Below the pieces are notes generated by a model. The model was not told the origin of the DNA. It did not search any database and saw nothing but the letters and a program-made list of their open reading frames with translations. This document shows, piece by piece, positions 17,052 through 25,583 of a stretch of DNA of 64,000 nt. Source of the DNA: Microbacterium enclense (GTDB taxonomy: Bacteria; Actinomycetota; Actinomycetes; Actinomycetales; Microbacteriaceae); NCBI GenBank assembly GCA_038182865.1, contig CP116226.1, positions 3,472,001 to 3,536,000 on the forward strand. The letters are read 5' to 3'. Within the stretch, counting starts at the first letter, position 1. Each line of letters starts with the position of its first letter. The position numbers and the translations under genes are program-made.

Positions 17052-18268
17052 TGGGTGGGCCTCTTCCTCTCGGTGATCCCGCTCCCGCGGACGGTCGGCT
17101 GCCCGACGATCTGACGATCGACCCGGCGACCGACTTCGGCGTCTACCTGCACGTACCGTTCTGCCGCGTGCGCTGCGGCTACTGCGACTTCAACACCTAC
17201 ACCGCGAGCGAGTTGCGCGGCGCCCGGCAAGACGATTTCGCCGACACACTCGTCGCCGAGGTGCGTCTGGCGGGACAGGTGATGGATGCCGCGGGCGGCC
17301 GCCGTGCGGCATCCACGGTGTTCTTCGGGGGAGGCACGCCCACGCTCCTCCCGCCCGGCGACCTCGCGAAGATGCTCGACGCGGTGCGCGCGGAGTTCGG
17401 GATCGCCGACGGCGCGGAAGTCACCGTCGAAGCCAATCCCGACACGGTCGACGACGCCGTCATGGCGACGCTCGCCGCGGCCGGCGTCTCGCGGGTCTCG
17501 ATCGGCATGCAGTCGGCTCGGCCCCACGTCCTCGCAGCCCTCGACCGCACGCACGACCCCGCCAACGTCGCCACCGCCGTGGCCGCCGCCCGCCGGGCCG
17601 GGCTCGACGTCTCCCTCGACCTCATCTACGGAGCACCGGGGGAATCTCTCGACGATTGGCGGGCATCGCTCGAGGCCGCGACGGCCCTCGAGCCCGACCA
17701 CATCTCGGCGTACGCGCTCATCGTGGAAGACGGCACGAAGCTCGCCCGTCAGATCCGTTCCGGCGTCGTGGCGGAGCCGTCGGACGACCTGCAGGCCGAC
17801 ATGTACGAGCTCGCCGACGAGCTGCTCGCCGCGGCCGACTACGACTGGTACGAGGTGTCGAACTGGTCTCGCGGCGCCGCGCATCGCTCGCGTCACAACC
17901 TCGCCTACTGGCGCGGCACCGACTGGTGGGGCTTCGGCCCCGGTGCCCACAGTCACGTCGCCGGGCTGCGCTGGTGGAACGTCAAACATCCGGCCGCCTA
18001 CGCGCAGCGACTCGCCGGCGAGGAATCGCCCGCCGCGGCCCGCGAACGGCCGGACGAGACGGCGCGACGGTTGGAATCGGTGCTCCTGCGCAGCCGGATC
18101 CGTGAGGGCCTCGCGGTGAGCGAGCTCCTCGGCGAGGGCCGCAAGGCCGTGGCATCCCTCATCGCCGACGGTCTCATCGAGGGCGCGGATGCCGTGCGGG
18201 GGCGCATCGTCCTGACCCGCCGCGGTCGCCTCCTGGCGGATGCCGTGGTGCGCGCGCTCACGGCCTGA
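17051..18268 (+). CDS. hemW: radical SAM heme chaperone HemW
   Basis: 405 residues. The radical SAM cluster motif is C38-x3-C42-x2-C45 (CRVRCGYC) after YLHVPF. A GGGTPTLL motif for SAM binding, an EANPD segment and a C-terminal HemN-like domain (RHNLAYW, WWGFGPGAHSH) follow. HemW binds heme and inserts it into proteins; it was formerly annotated as coproporphyrinogen III oxidase, and the full HemN cysteine pattern is not present. The start at ATG 17051 overlaps the DUF1990 stop by 1 nt. Confidence 0.93.
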   Translation: MGGPLPLGDPAPADGRLPDDLTIDPATDFGVYLHVPFCRVRCGYCDFNTYTASELRGARQDDFADTLVAEVRLAGQVMDAAGGRRAASTVFFGGGTPTLLPPGDLAKMLDAVRAEFGIADGAEVTVEANPDTVDDAVMATLAAAGVSRVSIGMQSARPHVLAALDRTHDPANVATAVAAARRAGLDVSLDLIYGAPGESLDDWRASLEAATALEPDHISAYALIVEDGTKLARQIRSGVVAEPSDDLQADMYELADELLAAADYDWYEVSNWSRGAAHRSRHNLAYWRGTDWWGFGPGAHSHVAGLRWWNVKHPAAYAQRLAGEESPAAARERPDETARRLESVLLRSRIREGLAVSELLGEGRKAVASLIADGLIEGADAVRGRIVLTRRGRLLADAVVRALTA

Positions 18269-18322
18269 TCGCACGCGGGGCTGCATGCCGACCGCGCACG
18301 GCGCAGGCGTCGGACGCGGAAG

Positions 18323-18349
18323 AGACGCTCGTCTTCACCAGAAGCGTCT
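18323..18349 (+). terminator. possible weak terminator after hemW
   Basis: AGACGCT and AGCGTCT pair perfectly around a 13-nt loop. No T-run follows, so this is a weak call. Confidence 0.3.
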
Positions 18350-18399
18350 GTCGCGGCGCGGCATCCGCGAGCCCCCGGCGACCAGCTGCGCCGATCCCG

Positions 18400-18405
18400 T
18401 AGAAT
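18400..18405 (+). promoter_or_regulatory. -10 box of hrcA-dnaJ
   Basis: TAGAAT whose last base is the first base of the CIRCE element, so HrcA bound to CIRCE would block the start of transcription. Confidence 0.65.
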
Positions 18406-18431
18406 TGGCACTCAGGTATCCGGAGTGCCAA
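18405..18431 (+). promoter_or_regulatory. CIRCE operator (HrcA binding site)
   Basis: Perfect 9-9-9 inverted repeat: TTGGCACTC (18405-18413), 9-bp spacer, GAGTGCCAA (18423-18431). The classical consensus is TTAGCACTC-N9-GAGTGCTAA; one base per arm differs, symmetrically. It covers the likely transcription start of hrcA. A strong ribosome binding site (GGGAGGA, 18434-18440) follows it. Confidence 0.93.
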
Positions 18432-18447
18432 ACGGGAGGAGCAGCTC

Positions 18448-19488
18448 ATGGTGTCGGAACGCGGCCTTCAGGTGCTCCGCGCGATCGTGCAGGACTATGT
18501 CGACACGCGCGAACCCGTCGGCAGTAAGGCGATCGTCGACCGCCACGCCTTCGGGGTGTCCGCCGCGACCATCCGCAATGACATGGCTCTTCTCGAAGAC
18601 GAGGAGCTCATCGTCGCGCCCCACACCTCGTCGGGGCGTGTCCCCACCGACAAGGGGTATCGCGTCTTCGTCGACCACCTGGCCGAGCTCCGTCCCCTCT
18701 CCACCGCGCAGCGGAGCGCGATCACATCGTTCCTCGACCAGGCGGGCGACCTCGACGACCTCCTCGCACGCACGGTGCGCGCGCTCACGCAGCTGACGGG
18801 ACAGGTCGCGATCGTGCAGTACCCATCGTTCGCGCGGGCGAACGTCTCGCACGTCGAACTCGTCGCCCTCGGCGGCCCGCGCGTCCTCGTGATCCTCGTC
18901 ACCGACACCGGTCGGGTCTCGCAGCGCATCTCGCTCGTGCCGATCGAACCGACGGATGCCGACATCGTCCAGCTCCGCGCGCATGTAGGGGCCACGCTCG
19001 TCGGGCGCAGCGTCGCCGATTGCGTGCAAGACGTGGCGTCGATCGTCTCCGCGGGGCCTCGCCCGGGCGTCGCCCTCGACGCCGTGACGGATGCGATCCT
19101 GCGCGTCGTCGGCGAAGAGCTCGAGGAGTTTCGCCAGGACCGGCTCGTGATGGCCGGTACCGCGACCCTCGCCAAACGCGAGTCCGACTTCCGCGGCAGC
19201 ATCTATCCCCTGCTCGAGGCGATCGAGGAGCAGGTGACGCTGCTCCGCCTGATGAGCGAGATGGTCGCCGACGACAAGGGCCTCTCGGCCAGCATCGGTC
19301 GTGAGAACGAGCCGTTCGGCCTCATCGAGGCGTCCGTCCTCGCCAGCCGGTACGACGGCTCGACGGGCGGAGCGCGTGTCGGTCTGCTCGGTCCGACACG
19401 CATGGACTACTCCTCCAACCTCGCGGCGGTCCGCGCCGTCGCGCACTATCTGACCCGGATGCTCGAAGACGACGACAGCGCGCGCTGA
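18448..19488 (+). CDS. hrcA: heat-inducible transcriptional repressor HrcA
   Basis: 346 residues. HrcA represses groE/dnaK-class heat-shock genes by binding CIRCE and needs GroEL for activity. The N-terminal winged helix (VLRAIVQDYVDTREPVGSK ... ATIRNDMALLEDEELI ... HTSSGRVPTDKGYRVFVD) is textbook, followed by a GAF-like dimerisation region and the C-terminal GLLGPTRMDYS motif. It sits directly behind a CIRCE element and so represses itself. dnaJ follows 69 bp downstream, probably in the same transcript. Confidence 0.97.
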   Translation: MVSERGLQVLRAIVQDYVDTREPVGSKAIVDRHAFGVSAATIRNDMALLEDEELIVAPHTSSGRVPTDKGYRVFVDHLAELRPLSTAQRSAITSFLDQAGDLDDLLARTVRALTQLTGQVAIVQYPSFARANVSHVELVALGGPRVLVILVTDTGRVSQRISLVPIEPTDADIVQLRAHVGATLVGRSVADCVQDVASIVSAGPRPGVALDAVTDAILRVVGEELEEFRQDRLVMAGTATLAKRESDFRGSIYPLLEAIEEQVTLLRLMSEMVADDKGLSASIGRENEPFGLIEASVLASRYDGSTGGARVGLLGPTRMDYSSNLAAVRAVAHYLTRMLEDDDSAR

Positions 19489-19557
19489 CACCGCGCACGG
19501 CGACGACGAGAACCACCGACGAGAACGAACCCCGCATCAGCGGGCAGGAAGGCGATT

Positions 19558-20679
19558 GTGGCTGACCACTACGAGGTCCTGGGTGTCGAACGAGACGCCA
19601 GCCCGGAAGACATCAAGAAGGCATACCGGCGCCTCGCCCGCCAATTGCACCCTGACGTGAACCCGGGCGCCGACGCGTCCGAACGCTTCAAGCTCGTGAC
19701 CCACGCCTACGACGTGCTCAGCGACCCCGAGCAGCGGCGGCGCTATGACATGGGCGGCGACCAGAACCCCTTCGGGGGCGGGGGAGCGGGCGGGTTCGGC
19801 GGCTTCAGCGACATCTTCGAGACGTTCTTCGGGGGAGCACAGGGAGGCGGTGGCCGCGGCCCGCGCCCGCGGTCGCGGCGCGAACGGGGGCAGGACGCCC
19901 TCGTGCGCGTCACCCTCTCGCTCGGCGACGTGGTCTTCGGCGTTCACCGCGACCTCGAGGTCGACACCGCCGTGCTGTGCGAGACCTGCCAGGGCGCCTG
20001 CACGGCACCCGGGACGAGCGAGGTCACCTGCGACATCTGCCACGGCTCGGGCCACGTGCAGCGCACGGTCCGCAGCCTCCTCGGCAACGTCGTCACGAGC
20101 CAGCCGTGCAACGTCTGCCAGGGGCACGGCACGACCATCCCGTACCCCTGCAACACGTGCCAGGGTCAGGGCCGCGTCCGCGCCCGGCGGACGGTTTCGG
20201 TCGACATCCCCGCCGGAGTGGAGTCGGGGCTGCGTCTGCAGCTCCCCGGATCCGGCGAGGTGGGACCCGCCGGCGGCCCCAACGGTGACCTGTACATCGA
20301 GGTCACGGTCGAAACGCACGAGTCGTTCAGCCGGGAGGGCGACGACCTCGTCGCCACCCTCGAGGTGTCGATGCCGGATGCCATCCTCGGCACGACCACC
20401 TCGATCGACTCGCTCGACGGTTCGGTCGACCTCGAGGTGCGACCGGGCGTGCAGTCCGGCGATGTGCTGACGATCAAGGGACGCGGCATCACCCCGCTCC
20501 GCGGAAGCCAGCGCGGCGACCTGAAGGTCGGGGTGCACGTGGTCACGCCCACCCGCCTCGACCACAAGGAACGCGCTCTCATCGAGGAGTTCGCCAAACG
20601 GACGAAAGCGCCCAAGCCGCGCCTGGCGGAGCACCAGCAGGGCATGTTCAGCAAGTTCCGCGACCGCTTCCGGCACTGA
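19558..20679 (+). CDS. dnaJ: molecular chaperone DnaJ (DnaJ2 type)
   Basis: 373 residues. J domain with HPD at 31-33, a short Gly/Phe-rich segment (FGGGGAGGFGGFSDIFETFFGG), four cysteine pairs forming two zinc sites (CETC, CDICHGSGHV, CNVCQGHGTT, CNTCQGQGRV), then two C-terminal beta domains. The first pair lacks the usual GxG (CETCQGACT). This is the hrcA-linked actinobacterial DnaJ2, which stimulates DnaK ATPase. GTG start with AAGG upstream. Likely heat-induced through CIRCE. Confidence 0.96.
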   Translation: MADHYEVLGVERDASPEDIKKAYRRLARQLHPDVNPGADASERFKLVTHAYDVLSDPEQRRRYDMGGDQNPFGGGGAGGFGGFSDIFETFFGGAQGGGGRGPRPRSRRERGQDALVRVTLSLGDVVFGVHRDLEVDTAVLCETCQGACTAPGTSEVTCDICHGSGHVQRTVRSLLGNVVTSQPCNVCQGHGTTIPYPCNTCQGQGRVRARRTVSVDIPAGVESGLRLQLPGSGEVGPAGGPNGDLYIEVTVETHESFSREGDDLVATLEVSMPDAILGTTTSIDSLDGSVDLEVRPGVQSGDVLTIKGRGITPLRGSQRGDLKVGVHVVTPTRLDHKERALIEEFAKRTKAPKPRLAEHQQGMFSKFRDRFRH

Positions 20680-20681
20680 CC

Positions 20682-21416
20682 GTGGCCCTGCACTTCGTCA
20701 CCGACGAGGCGGCATCCGCTCAGCCGGGCGACGCGATCTCCCTTACCGGCGCCGAGGCGCACCACGCCGCGGCCGTGCGCCGTGTCCGTGTCGACGAGGC
20801 CGTCACACTGGGCGACGGCCACGGCGCATGGCTCGACGGTGTGGTCGTCGCCGCGACGCCGAAGCAGGTCGACGTGCGTGTCACGGGACGCGTCGACGTC
20901 GCCGCTGCCGTCCCGCGTTTCGTGCTGGTGCAGGCCCTCGCCAAGGGTGATCGCGATGAGCTGGCCGTTCAGGCGGCGACGGAGTTGGGCATCGACGCGA
21001 TCGTTCCCTGGCAGGCGGCCCGCAGTGTCTCGCGCTGGGACGCCAAGGCTGAGAAGGGTCTCGCCCGGTGGCGCACGATCGTCCGCGAGGCGGCGAAGCA
21101 AGCCCACCGCGCGTGGATCCCCGAGGTCGACGGGATCGCGCGGACGGCCGACCTCGTCCGGCTCGCCGCGACGGCCACCGTGCTGGTCCTGGAGCCCTCG
21201 GCATCCGACCGCCTGACCTCCGTCGCCGCGGAGACCTCCGACGGCCGGGATGTCGTGCTGGTGGTCGGCCCCGAGGGAGGAATCGCCCCCGAGGAACTCG
21301 ACGCGCTTCTCGAAGCGGGTGCCCGGCTCGTGCGCCTCGGAGACACGGTGCTGCGCACCTCGACCGCGGGAGCCGCGGCGATTTCGGTGCTGTCGGCGGC
21401 CCACGGGCGCTGGTGA
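20682..21416 (+). CDS. rsmE: 16S rRNA (uracil(1498)-N(3))-methyltransferase
   Basis: 244 residues. RsmE methylates N3 of U1498 in 16S rRNA. It shows the PUA-like N-terminal region (SLTGAEAHHAAAVRRVRVDEAV), KGDRDELAVQAATELGIDAIVPW in the centre and the SPOUT/knot motifs VVGPEGGIAPEEL and RLGDTVLRTSTAGAAAISVL at the C-terminus. It begins 3 nt after dnaJ, so it is in the same operon. Confidence 0.95.
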   Translation: MALHFVTDEAASAQPGDAISLTGAEAHHAAAVRRVRVDEAVTLGDGHGAWLDGVVVAATPKQVDVRVTGRVDVAAAVPRFVLVQALAKGDRDELAVQAATELGIDAIVPWQAARSVSRWDAKAEKGLARWRTIVREAAKQAHRAWIPEVDGIARTADLVRLAATATVLVLEPSASDRLTSVAAETSDGRDVVLVVGPEGGIAPEELDALLEAGARLVRLGDTVLRTSTAGAAAISVLSAAHGRW

Positions 21417-21460
21417 GCTGTGGCCGGGCGCAACCCGCCTCGTGTGTCGGAGCCCGTCGA

Positions 21461-21466
21461 TAGACT
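21461..21466 (+). promoter_or_regulatory. -10-like box of the HIT gene, leaderless type
   Basis: TAGACT, followed by 6 nt and the ATG at 21473. It gives the phoH-ybeY-era group a start point separate from the heat-shock genes. Confidence 0.5.
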
Positions 21467-21472
21467 GCTGCC

Positions 21473-21820
21473 ATGAGCGAACCGTCGATCTTCACGCGAA
21501 TCCTGCAGGGCGAGATCCCCGCCGAGATCGTCGCCGAGACCGAGAACGTCTTCGCGATCCGCGACATCGCTCCTCAGGCCCCGGTGCATCTGCTGGTGAT
21601 CCCCAAGACGCAGCAGTACCGCAATGTGGTCGAGCTGGCCGCCGCAGATCCCGATCTCCTCACCGAGGTCGTCGGACTGGCGAACACCGTGGCCGCCGAG
21701 CACGCCGACGGTGACTTCCGTCTGATCTTCAACACCGGCGAGGGTGCCGGTCAAACCGTCTTCCATGTGCACGCCCACGTTCTCGCGGGCGGCCTGAACG
21801 AAAAGAGCCTGGGTGGCTGA
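21473..21820 (+). CDS. HIT domain-containing protein (histidine triad nucleotide-binding, HinT-like)
   Basis: 115 residues. The family hydrolyses purine nucleoside phosphoramidates such as AMP-lysine. The sequence follows HinT: IFTRILQGEIPAEIV, FAIRDIAPQAPVHLLVIPK, and the triad as HVHAHV near residue 100, ending GGLNEKSLGG. The 3' end overlaps phoH by 8 nt. Confidence 0.93.
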   Translation: MSEPSIFTRILQGEIPAEIVAETENVFAIRDIAPQAPVHLLVIPKTQQYRNVVELAAADPDLLTEVVGLANTVAAEHADGDFRLIFNTGEGAGQTVFHVHAHVLAGGLNEKSLGG

Positions 21821-22895
21821 TTCCCCCGAAGAACACGTCGTCGATCGCATCGAGGTCGACGGCGTCGCCATGGTGCAGCTCCTCGGCCCGCAGGATCGCC
21901 TCCTGCGCGTGGTCGAGAAAGAGCACCCCACCGTCGACGTGCACGTCCGCGGCAACGAGGTCACACTGTCGGGTGAGGCCGGCGCCGTACGCGCGGCACG
22001 CGGACTCGTCGACGAACTGCTCGCGATGACGCGGTCCGGTCAAGGACTCGACCCCTCCGACGTGTCGAGCTCGAATCGCATGCTGCGCTCCGACGGCGGC
22101 CCTCGTCCGTCCGAGGTCATGGGGGAGGCGATCCTCTCGTCGCGTGGCAAGGTCATCCGCCCCAAGACCGCGGGACAAAAGGCCTACGTCGACGCGATCG
22201 AAGAGAACACGATCGTGTTCGGCATCGGGCCCGCCGGTACGGGAAAGACCTACCTCGCGATGGCGAAGGCCGTGCAGGCCCTGCAGCGCAAAGAGGTCAG
22301 CCGCATCATCCTCACCCGTCCCGCGGTCGAAGCGGGGGAGCGGCTCGGATTCCTCCCGGGCACGCTGACCGACAAGATCGACCCGTATCTGCGCCCGCTC
22401 TACGATGCGCTCAACGAGATGATGGACCCCGAAATCGTCCCCAAGCTCATGGCGACGGGAACGATCGAGGTCGCTCCGTTGGCGTACATGCGCGGACGCA
22501 CGCTCAACGACTCGTTCGTCGTGCTCGACGAGGCACAGAACACCACGCCCGAGCAGATGAAGATGTTCCTCACGCGCCTGGGGTTCGGAACCCGCATGGT
22601 GGTCACGGGTGACATCACCCAGATCGACCTTCCCCAGGGGGCGTCGGGGCTCCGGCTCGTCACACGGGTTCTCAGCGACGTCGACGACATCCATTTCTCG
22701 TACTTGACCAGCGACGACGTCGTCCGGCACACCCTCGTGGGCCGTATCGTCGACGCCTACACCGAGTACGACGAGAAGCGCCTCGTCGCGCGACGTGAGC
22801 GCGATGAGGCCACCGAGTTCGCCAACCGTGCGGAGCGCCGCGGCCCCCGGGCCGCGGGTCCCCGCGATCACCTCCCGAGACGAAACCGCTCATGA
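21813..22895 (+). CDS. PhoH family protein, predicted ATPase/RNA helicase-like
   Basis: 360 residues. An N-terminal KH-like segment precedes a RecA-type ATPase: Walker A GPAGTGKT at 139-146, RPAVEAGERLGFLPG, Walker B FVVLDEAQN, and VVTGDITQIDLP. PhoH-like proteins with ybeY downstream are linked to RNA metabolism; the reaction is not settled. GTG start overlapping the HIT gene. The 3' end overlaps ybeY by 4 nt. The C-terminal 25 residues are Arg-rich. Confidence 0.93.
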   Translation: MADSPEEHVVDRIEVDGVAMVQLLGPQDRLLRVVEKEHPTVDVHVRGNEVTLSGEAGAVRAARGLVDELLAMTRSGQGLDPSDVSSSNRMLRSDGGPRPSEVMGEAILSSRGKVIRPKTAGQKAYVDAIEENTIVFGIGPAGTGKTYLAMAKAVQALQRKEVSRIILTRPAVEAGERLGFLPGTLTDKIDPYLRPLYDALNEMMDPEIVPKLMATGTIEVAPLAYMRGRTLNDSFVVLDEAQNTTPEQMKMFLTRLGFGTRMVVTGDITQIDLPQGASGLRLVTRVLSDVDDIHFSYLTSDDVVRHTLVGRIVDAYTEYDEKRLVARRERDEATEFANRAERRGPRAAGPRDHLPRRNRS

Positions 22896-23359
22896 CGATC
22901 GAGATCAACAACGAATCCGGCTACGACATCGACGAGCAGGTGCTGTTGCGTCTGATGGAGTACAACCTCGCCGAGCTCCATGTGAGCGCCGACGCCGATG
23001 TGGCGATCGTGCTCGTCGACGAGGGCGCGATGGAGTCGCTGCACGTGCAGTGGATGGATGAGCCGGGTCCCACCGACGTTCTGAGCTTCCCGATGGACGA
23101 ACTCCGCCCGGGGTCGGAAGACGCACCTACTCCCGCCGGGCTCCTCGGCGACATCGTGCTCTGCCCCTCCGTCGCCGAGGCGCAAGCCGTCACGGCCAAG
23201 CACTCGACGCAGGACGAACTGATCCTGCTCACTACGCACGGTCTGCTCCACCTGCTCGGCTTCGACCACGCCGAGCCCGACGAGGAGCGCGAGATGTTCG
23301 GCCTGCAGCGCGAGCTCATCACGGGTTTCCAGGCCGTCGAGCGCCGCCGCAGCGCATGA
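22892..23359 (+). CDS. ybeY: endoribonuclease YbeY (rRNA maturation factor)
   Basis: 155 residues. Metal-binding motif H116GLLHLLGFDH126 (three His) identifies YbeY, which takes part in 16S rRNA 3' end maturation and ribosome quality control. Also typical: TDVLSFPMDE and GDIVLCPSVA. It overlaps phoH upstream and the CNNM gene downstream (ATGA in both cases), the standard phoH-ybeY-CNNM-era operon. Confidence 0.96.
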   Translation: MTIEINNESGYDIDEQVLLRLMEYNLAELHVSADADVAIVLVDEGAMESLHVQWMDEPGPTDVLSFPMDELRPGSEDAPTPAGLLGDIVLCPSVAEAQAVTAKHSTQDELILLTTHGLLHLLGFDHAEPDEEREMFGLQRELITGFQAVERRRSA

Positions 23360-24663
23360 CCGAGGCTCTCCTCCTCGTCGCCGCTCTGCTGCTCGTCGCC
23401 TTCGGCGGGTTGATGGCGGCGTCCGAGGCGGCCCTGGGTGTCACCTCCCGATCCGACCTGCTCGAGCTGGGGAGTTCCGGACGCAACGCCCGCGCCCTCC
23501 AGCGCATCGCCGACGACCCGAGCGCCCATGTGACGGCCGTGGGATTCATCCGCGTGCTCGCCGAGACCACCGCGGCCGTCCTCGTCACGGCCGCGTTCGT
23601 GCTGATCTTCGACAACATCTGGCTCGCCATCGCGGCGGCCGCCGTCCTGATGACGGGCATCTCCTTCATCGCCGTCGGCGCGAGCCCGCGCTCGGTCGGT
23701 CGGCAGCACGCTCGGGGGCTGCTGCGCGGAGGGGCACCCCTCATCCGCGGGATGCGCATCATCCTCGGGCCCCTCGCCCACGGGCTCGTGTCGGTCAGCA
23801 ACCGCGTGACCCCGGGTCTGTCGCAGTCGACGTCGTTCGCCTCCGAAGAGCAACTGCTCAGCATCATCGACGAGGCCGCCGAGAACGAGCTCATCGAGCA
23901 GGACGACCGCGAGCTCATCCACTCGGTGTTCGACTTCACCGACCGTTATGTCCGCGAGGTCATGGTTCCGCGTACCGACATGGTGACCGTGGATGCCGCA
24001 GCCACCTCCCGCGAAGCCCTCGCCCTGTTCCTCGAGAAGGGCGTCTCTCGCGTCCCTCTCGCCGACGACGATGCCGACGACGTCGTGGGGATGCTCTATC
24101 TGAAAGACCTCGTCCAGTTCGGCTTCCGCGACGAAGCCGGGTGGCGTGATGCCCCCATCCGACGGATCGCGCGACCTGCCGTGTTCGTTCCGGAGTCGAT
24201 GAAGGCCGAGACGCTGCTCCAGCAGATGAAGCGCGACGCGGTGCACGTGTGCCTCGCCGTCGACGAGTACGGCGGCATCTCCGGCCTGGTCACGCTCGAG
24301 GACCTCATCGAGGAACTCGTCGGCGAGATCGCCGACGAGTACGACGCCCCCTCCACCGAGGTCGTCGCCCTCGACGACGGCCGTTACCGGGTGAGTGCAC
24401 GCCTGGGGCTCGACGAGGTCGGCGACCTGTTCGGCCTCGAGCTCGACGATGAAGACGTGGACTCGATCGGCGGACTCCTCGGCAAAGCTCTCGGGCGGAT
24501 CCCGCAACCCGGAGCCACCGCAGAACACTCCGGTCTGGTAATGACCGGGGGAGCCTCACGGGGACGCAATCGCGGCATCGCGACCGTCTTCGTGGAGCGT
24601 GCAGATCCGACGGACGACGACGCCGATGCGGACGAATCCGCGCGCGAAAGGAACGATAGATGA
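23356..24663 (+). CDS. CNNM/CorC-type transporter-associated protein (DUF21, CBS pair, CorC_HlyC)
   Basis: 435 residues. DUF21/CNNM membrane domain with about four helices (residues 1-150), then a CBS pair beginning YVREVMVPRTDMV (near 197), a second CBS with CLAVDEYGGISGLVTLEDLIEELVGEIADEYD (near 295), and a C-terminal CorC_HlyC transporter-associated domain. Family members are implicated in Mg2+ or Co2+ efflux. The hemolysin label in databases is historical. Tightly coupled to ybeY and era. Confidence 0.9.
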   Translation: MTEALLLVAALLLVAFGGLMAASEAALGVTSRSDLLELGSSGRNARALQRIADDPSAHVTAVGFIRVLAETTAAVLVTAAFVLIFDNIWLAIAAAAVLMTGISFIAVGASPRSVGRQHARGLLRGGAPLIRGMRIILGPLAHGLVSVSNRVTPGLSQSTSFASEEQLLSIIDEAAENELIEQDDRELIHSVFDFTDRYVREVMVPRTDMVTVDAAATSREALALFLEKGVSRVPLADDDADDVVGMLYLKDLVQFGFRDEAGWRDAPIRRIARPAVFVPESMKAETLLQQMKRDAVHVCLAVDEYGGISGLVTLEDLIEELVGEIADEYDAPSTEVVALDDGRYRVSARLGLDEVGDLFGLELDDEDVDSIGGLLGKALGRIPQPGATAEHSGLVMTGGASRGRNRGIATVFVERADPTDDDADADESARERNDR

Positions 24664-25553
24664 GCGACACCCGATCCGGATTCGTGACCTTCGTGGGGCG
24701 CCCGAACGTCGGGAAGTCGACGCTCACCAACGCACTCGTCGGCGAGAAGGTCGCCATCACGAGCGACAAGCCGCAGACGACCCGCCGAGCGATCCGCGGG
24801 ATCGTGAACCGCCCCGGCGGTCAGCTCGTCGTCGTCGACACTCCCGGCATCCATCGCCCTCGCACCCTCCTGGGCCAGCGTCTGAACGACCTGGTGGAAC
24901 AGGTGCTCGGCGACGTCGACGTCATCGCGTTCTGCGCTCCGGCGACCGAGAAGGTCGGCCCCGGTGATCGGCGGATCGCCGAATCGCTGTCGGGATATCC
25001 ACGCGCCAAGAAGGTCGCGCTGGTGACGAAGACCGACGCTGCCACACGCGAGCAGATCACCGAGCGCCTCATCGAGGTCGACAGCCTGCGCGAGGACTGG
25101 GCCGCAGTCATCCCTCTGTCGGCGGTGACGAACGACCAGCTCGACGTACTGAGCGACGAGTTGCTGGCGCTGATGCCCGAGGGGCCCGCGCTGTACGACG
25201 CCGGAGTGACCACGGACGAGACCGTGGAAGACCGCATCGCCGAGATCATCCGCGAGGCCGCTCTGTATGGCGTCCGCGACGAGCTGCCGCACTCGATCGC
25301 GGTGACCGTCGACGACGTCGCGCCCCGCGAGGGCAGCGACCTGACCGATGTGTGGGCCAATATCGTCGTCGAGCGCGACAGCCAGAAGGCGATCATCATC
25401 GGTCGCAAGGGCTCGCGCCTCGCCGATGTCGGGGCCCGCGCCCGCGCCGGGATCGAGCCGCTCGTCGGTGGTCGGGTGTACTTGTCGCTCCACGTCCGCG
25501 TCGCGAAAGAGTGGCAGCGCGACGCGAAGCAACTGGGCCGCCTCGGTTTCTGA
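24660..25553 (+). CDS. era: GTPase Era
   Basis: 297 residues. G1 GRPNVGKST at 13-21, effector TTRRAIRG, G3 DTPG, G4 TKTD, and a C-terminal KH domain with IIIGRKGSRLADVGARAR. Era binds 16S rRNA near its 3' end and couples small-subunit maturation to the cell cycle. It overlaps the CNNM gene by 4 nt and ends the phoH-era operon. Confidence 0.97.
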   Translation: MSDTRSGFVTFVGRPNVGKSTLTNALVGEKVAITSDKPQTTRRAIRGIVNRPGGQLVVVDTPGIHRPRTLLGQRLNDLVEQVLGDVDVIAFCAPATEKVGPGDRRIAESLSGYPRAKKVALVTKTDAATREQITERLIEVDSLREDWAAVIPLSAVTNDQLDVLSDELLALMPEGPALYDAGVTTDETVEDRIAEIIREAALYGVRDELPHSIAVTVDDVAPREGSDLTDVWANIVVERDSQKAIIIGRKGSRLADVGARARAGIEPLVGGRVYLSLHVRVAKEWQRDAKQLGRLGF

Positions 25554-25583
25554 ACGACCCGCACCCGTACGACGAAAGGCGCG

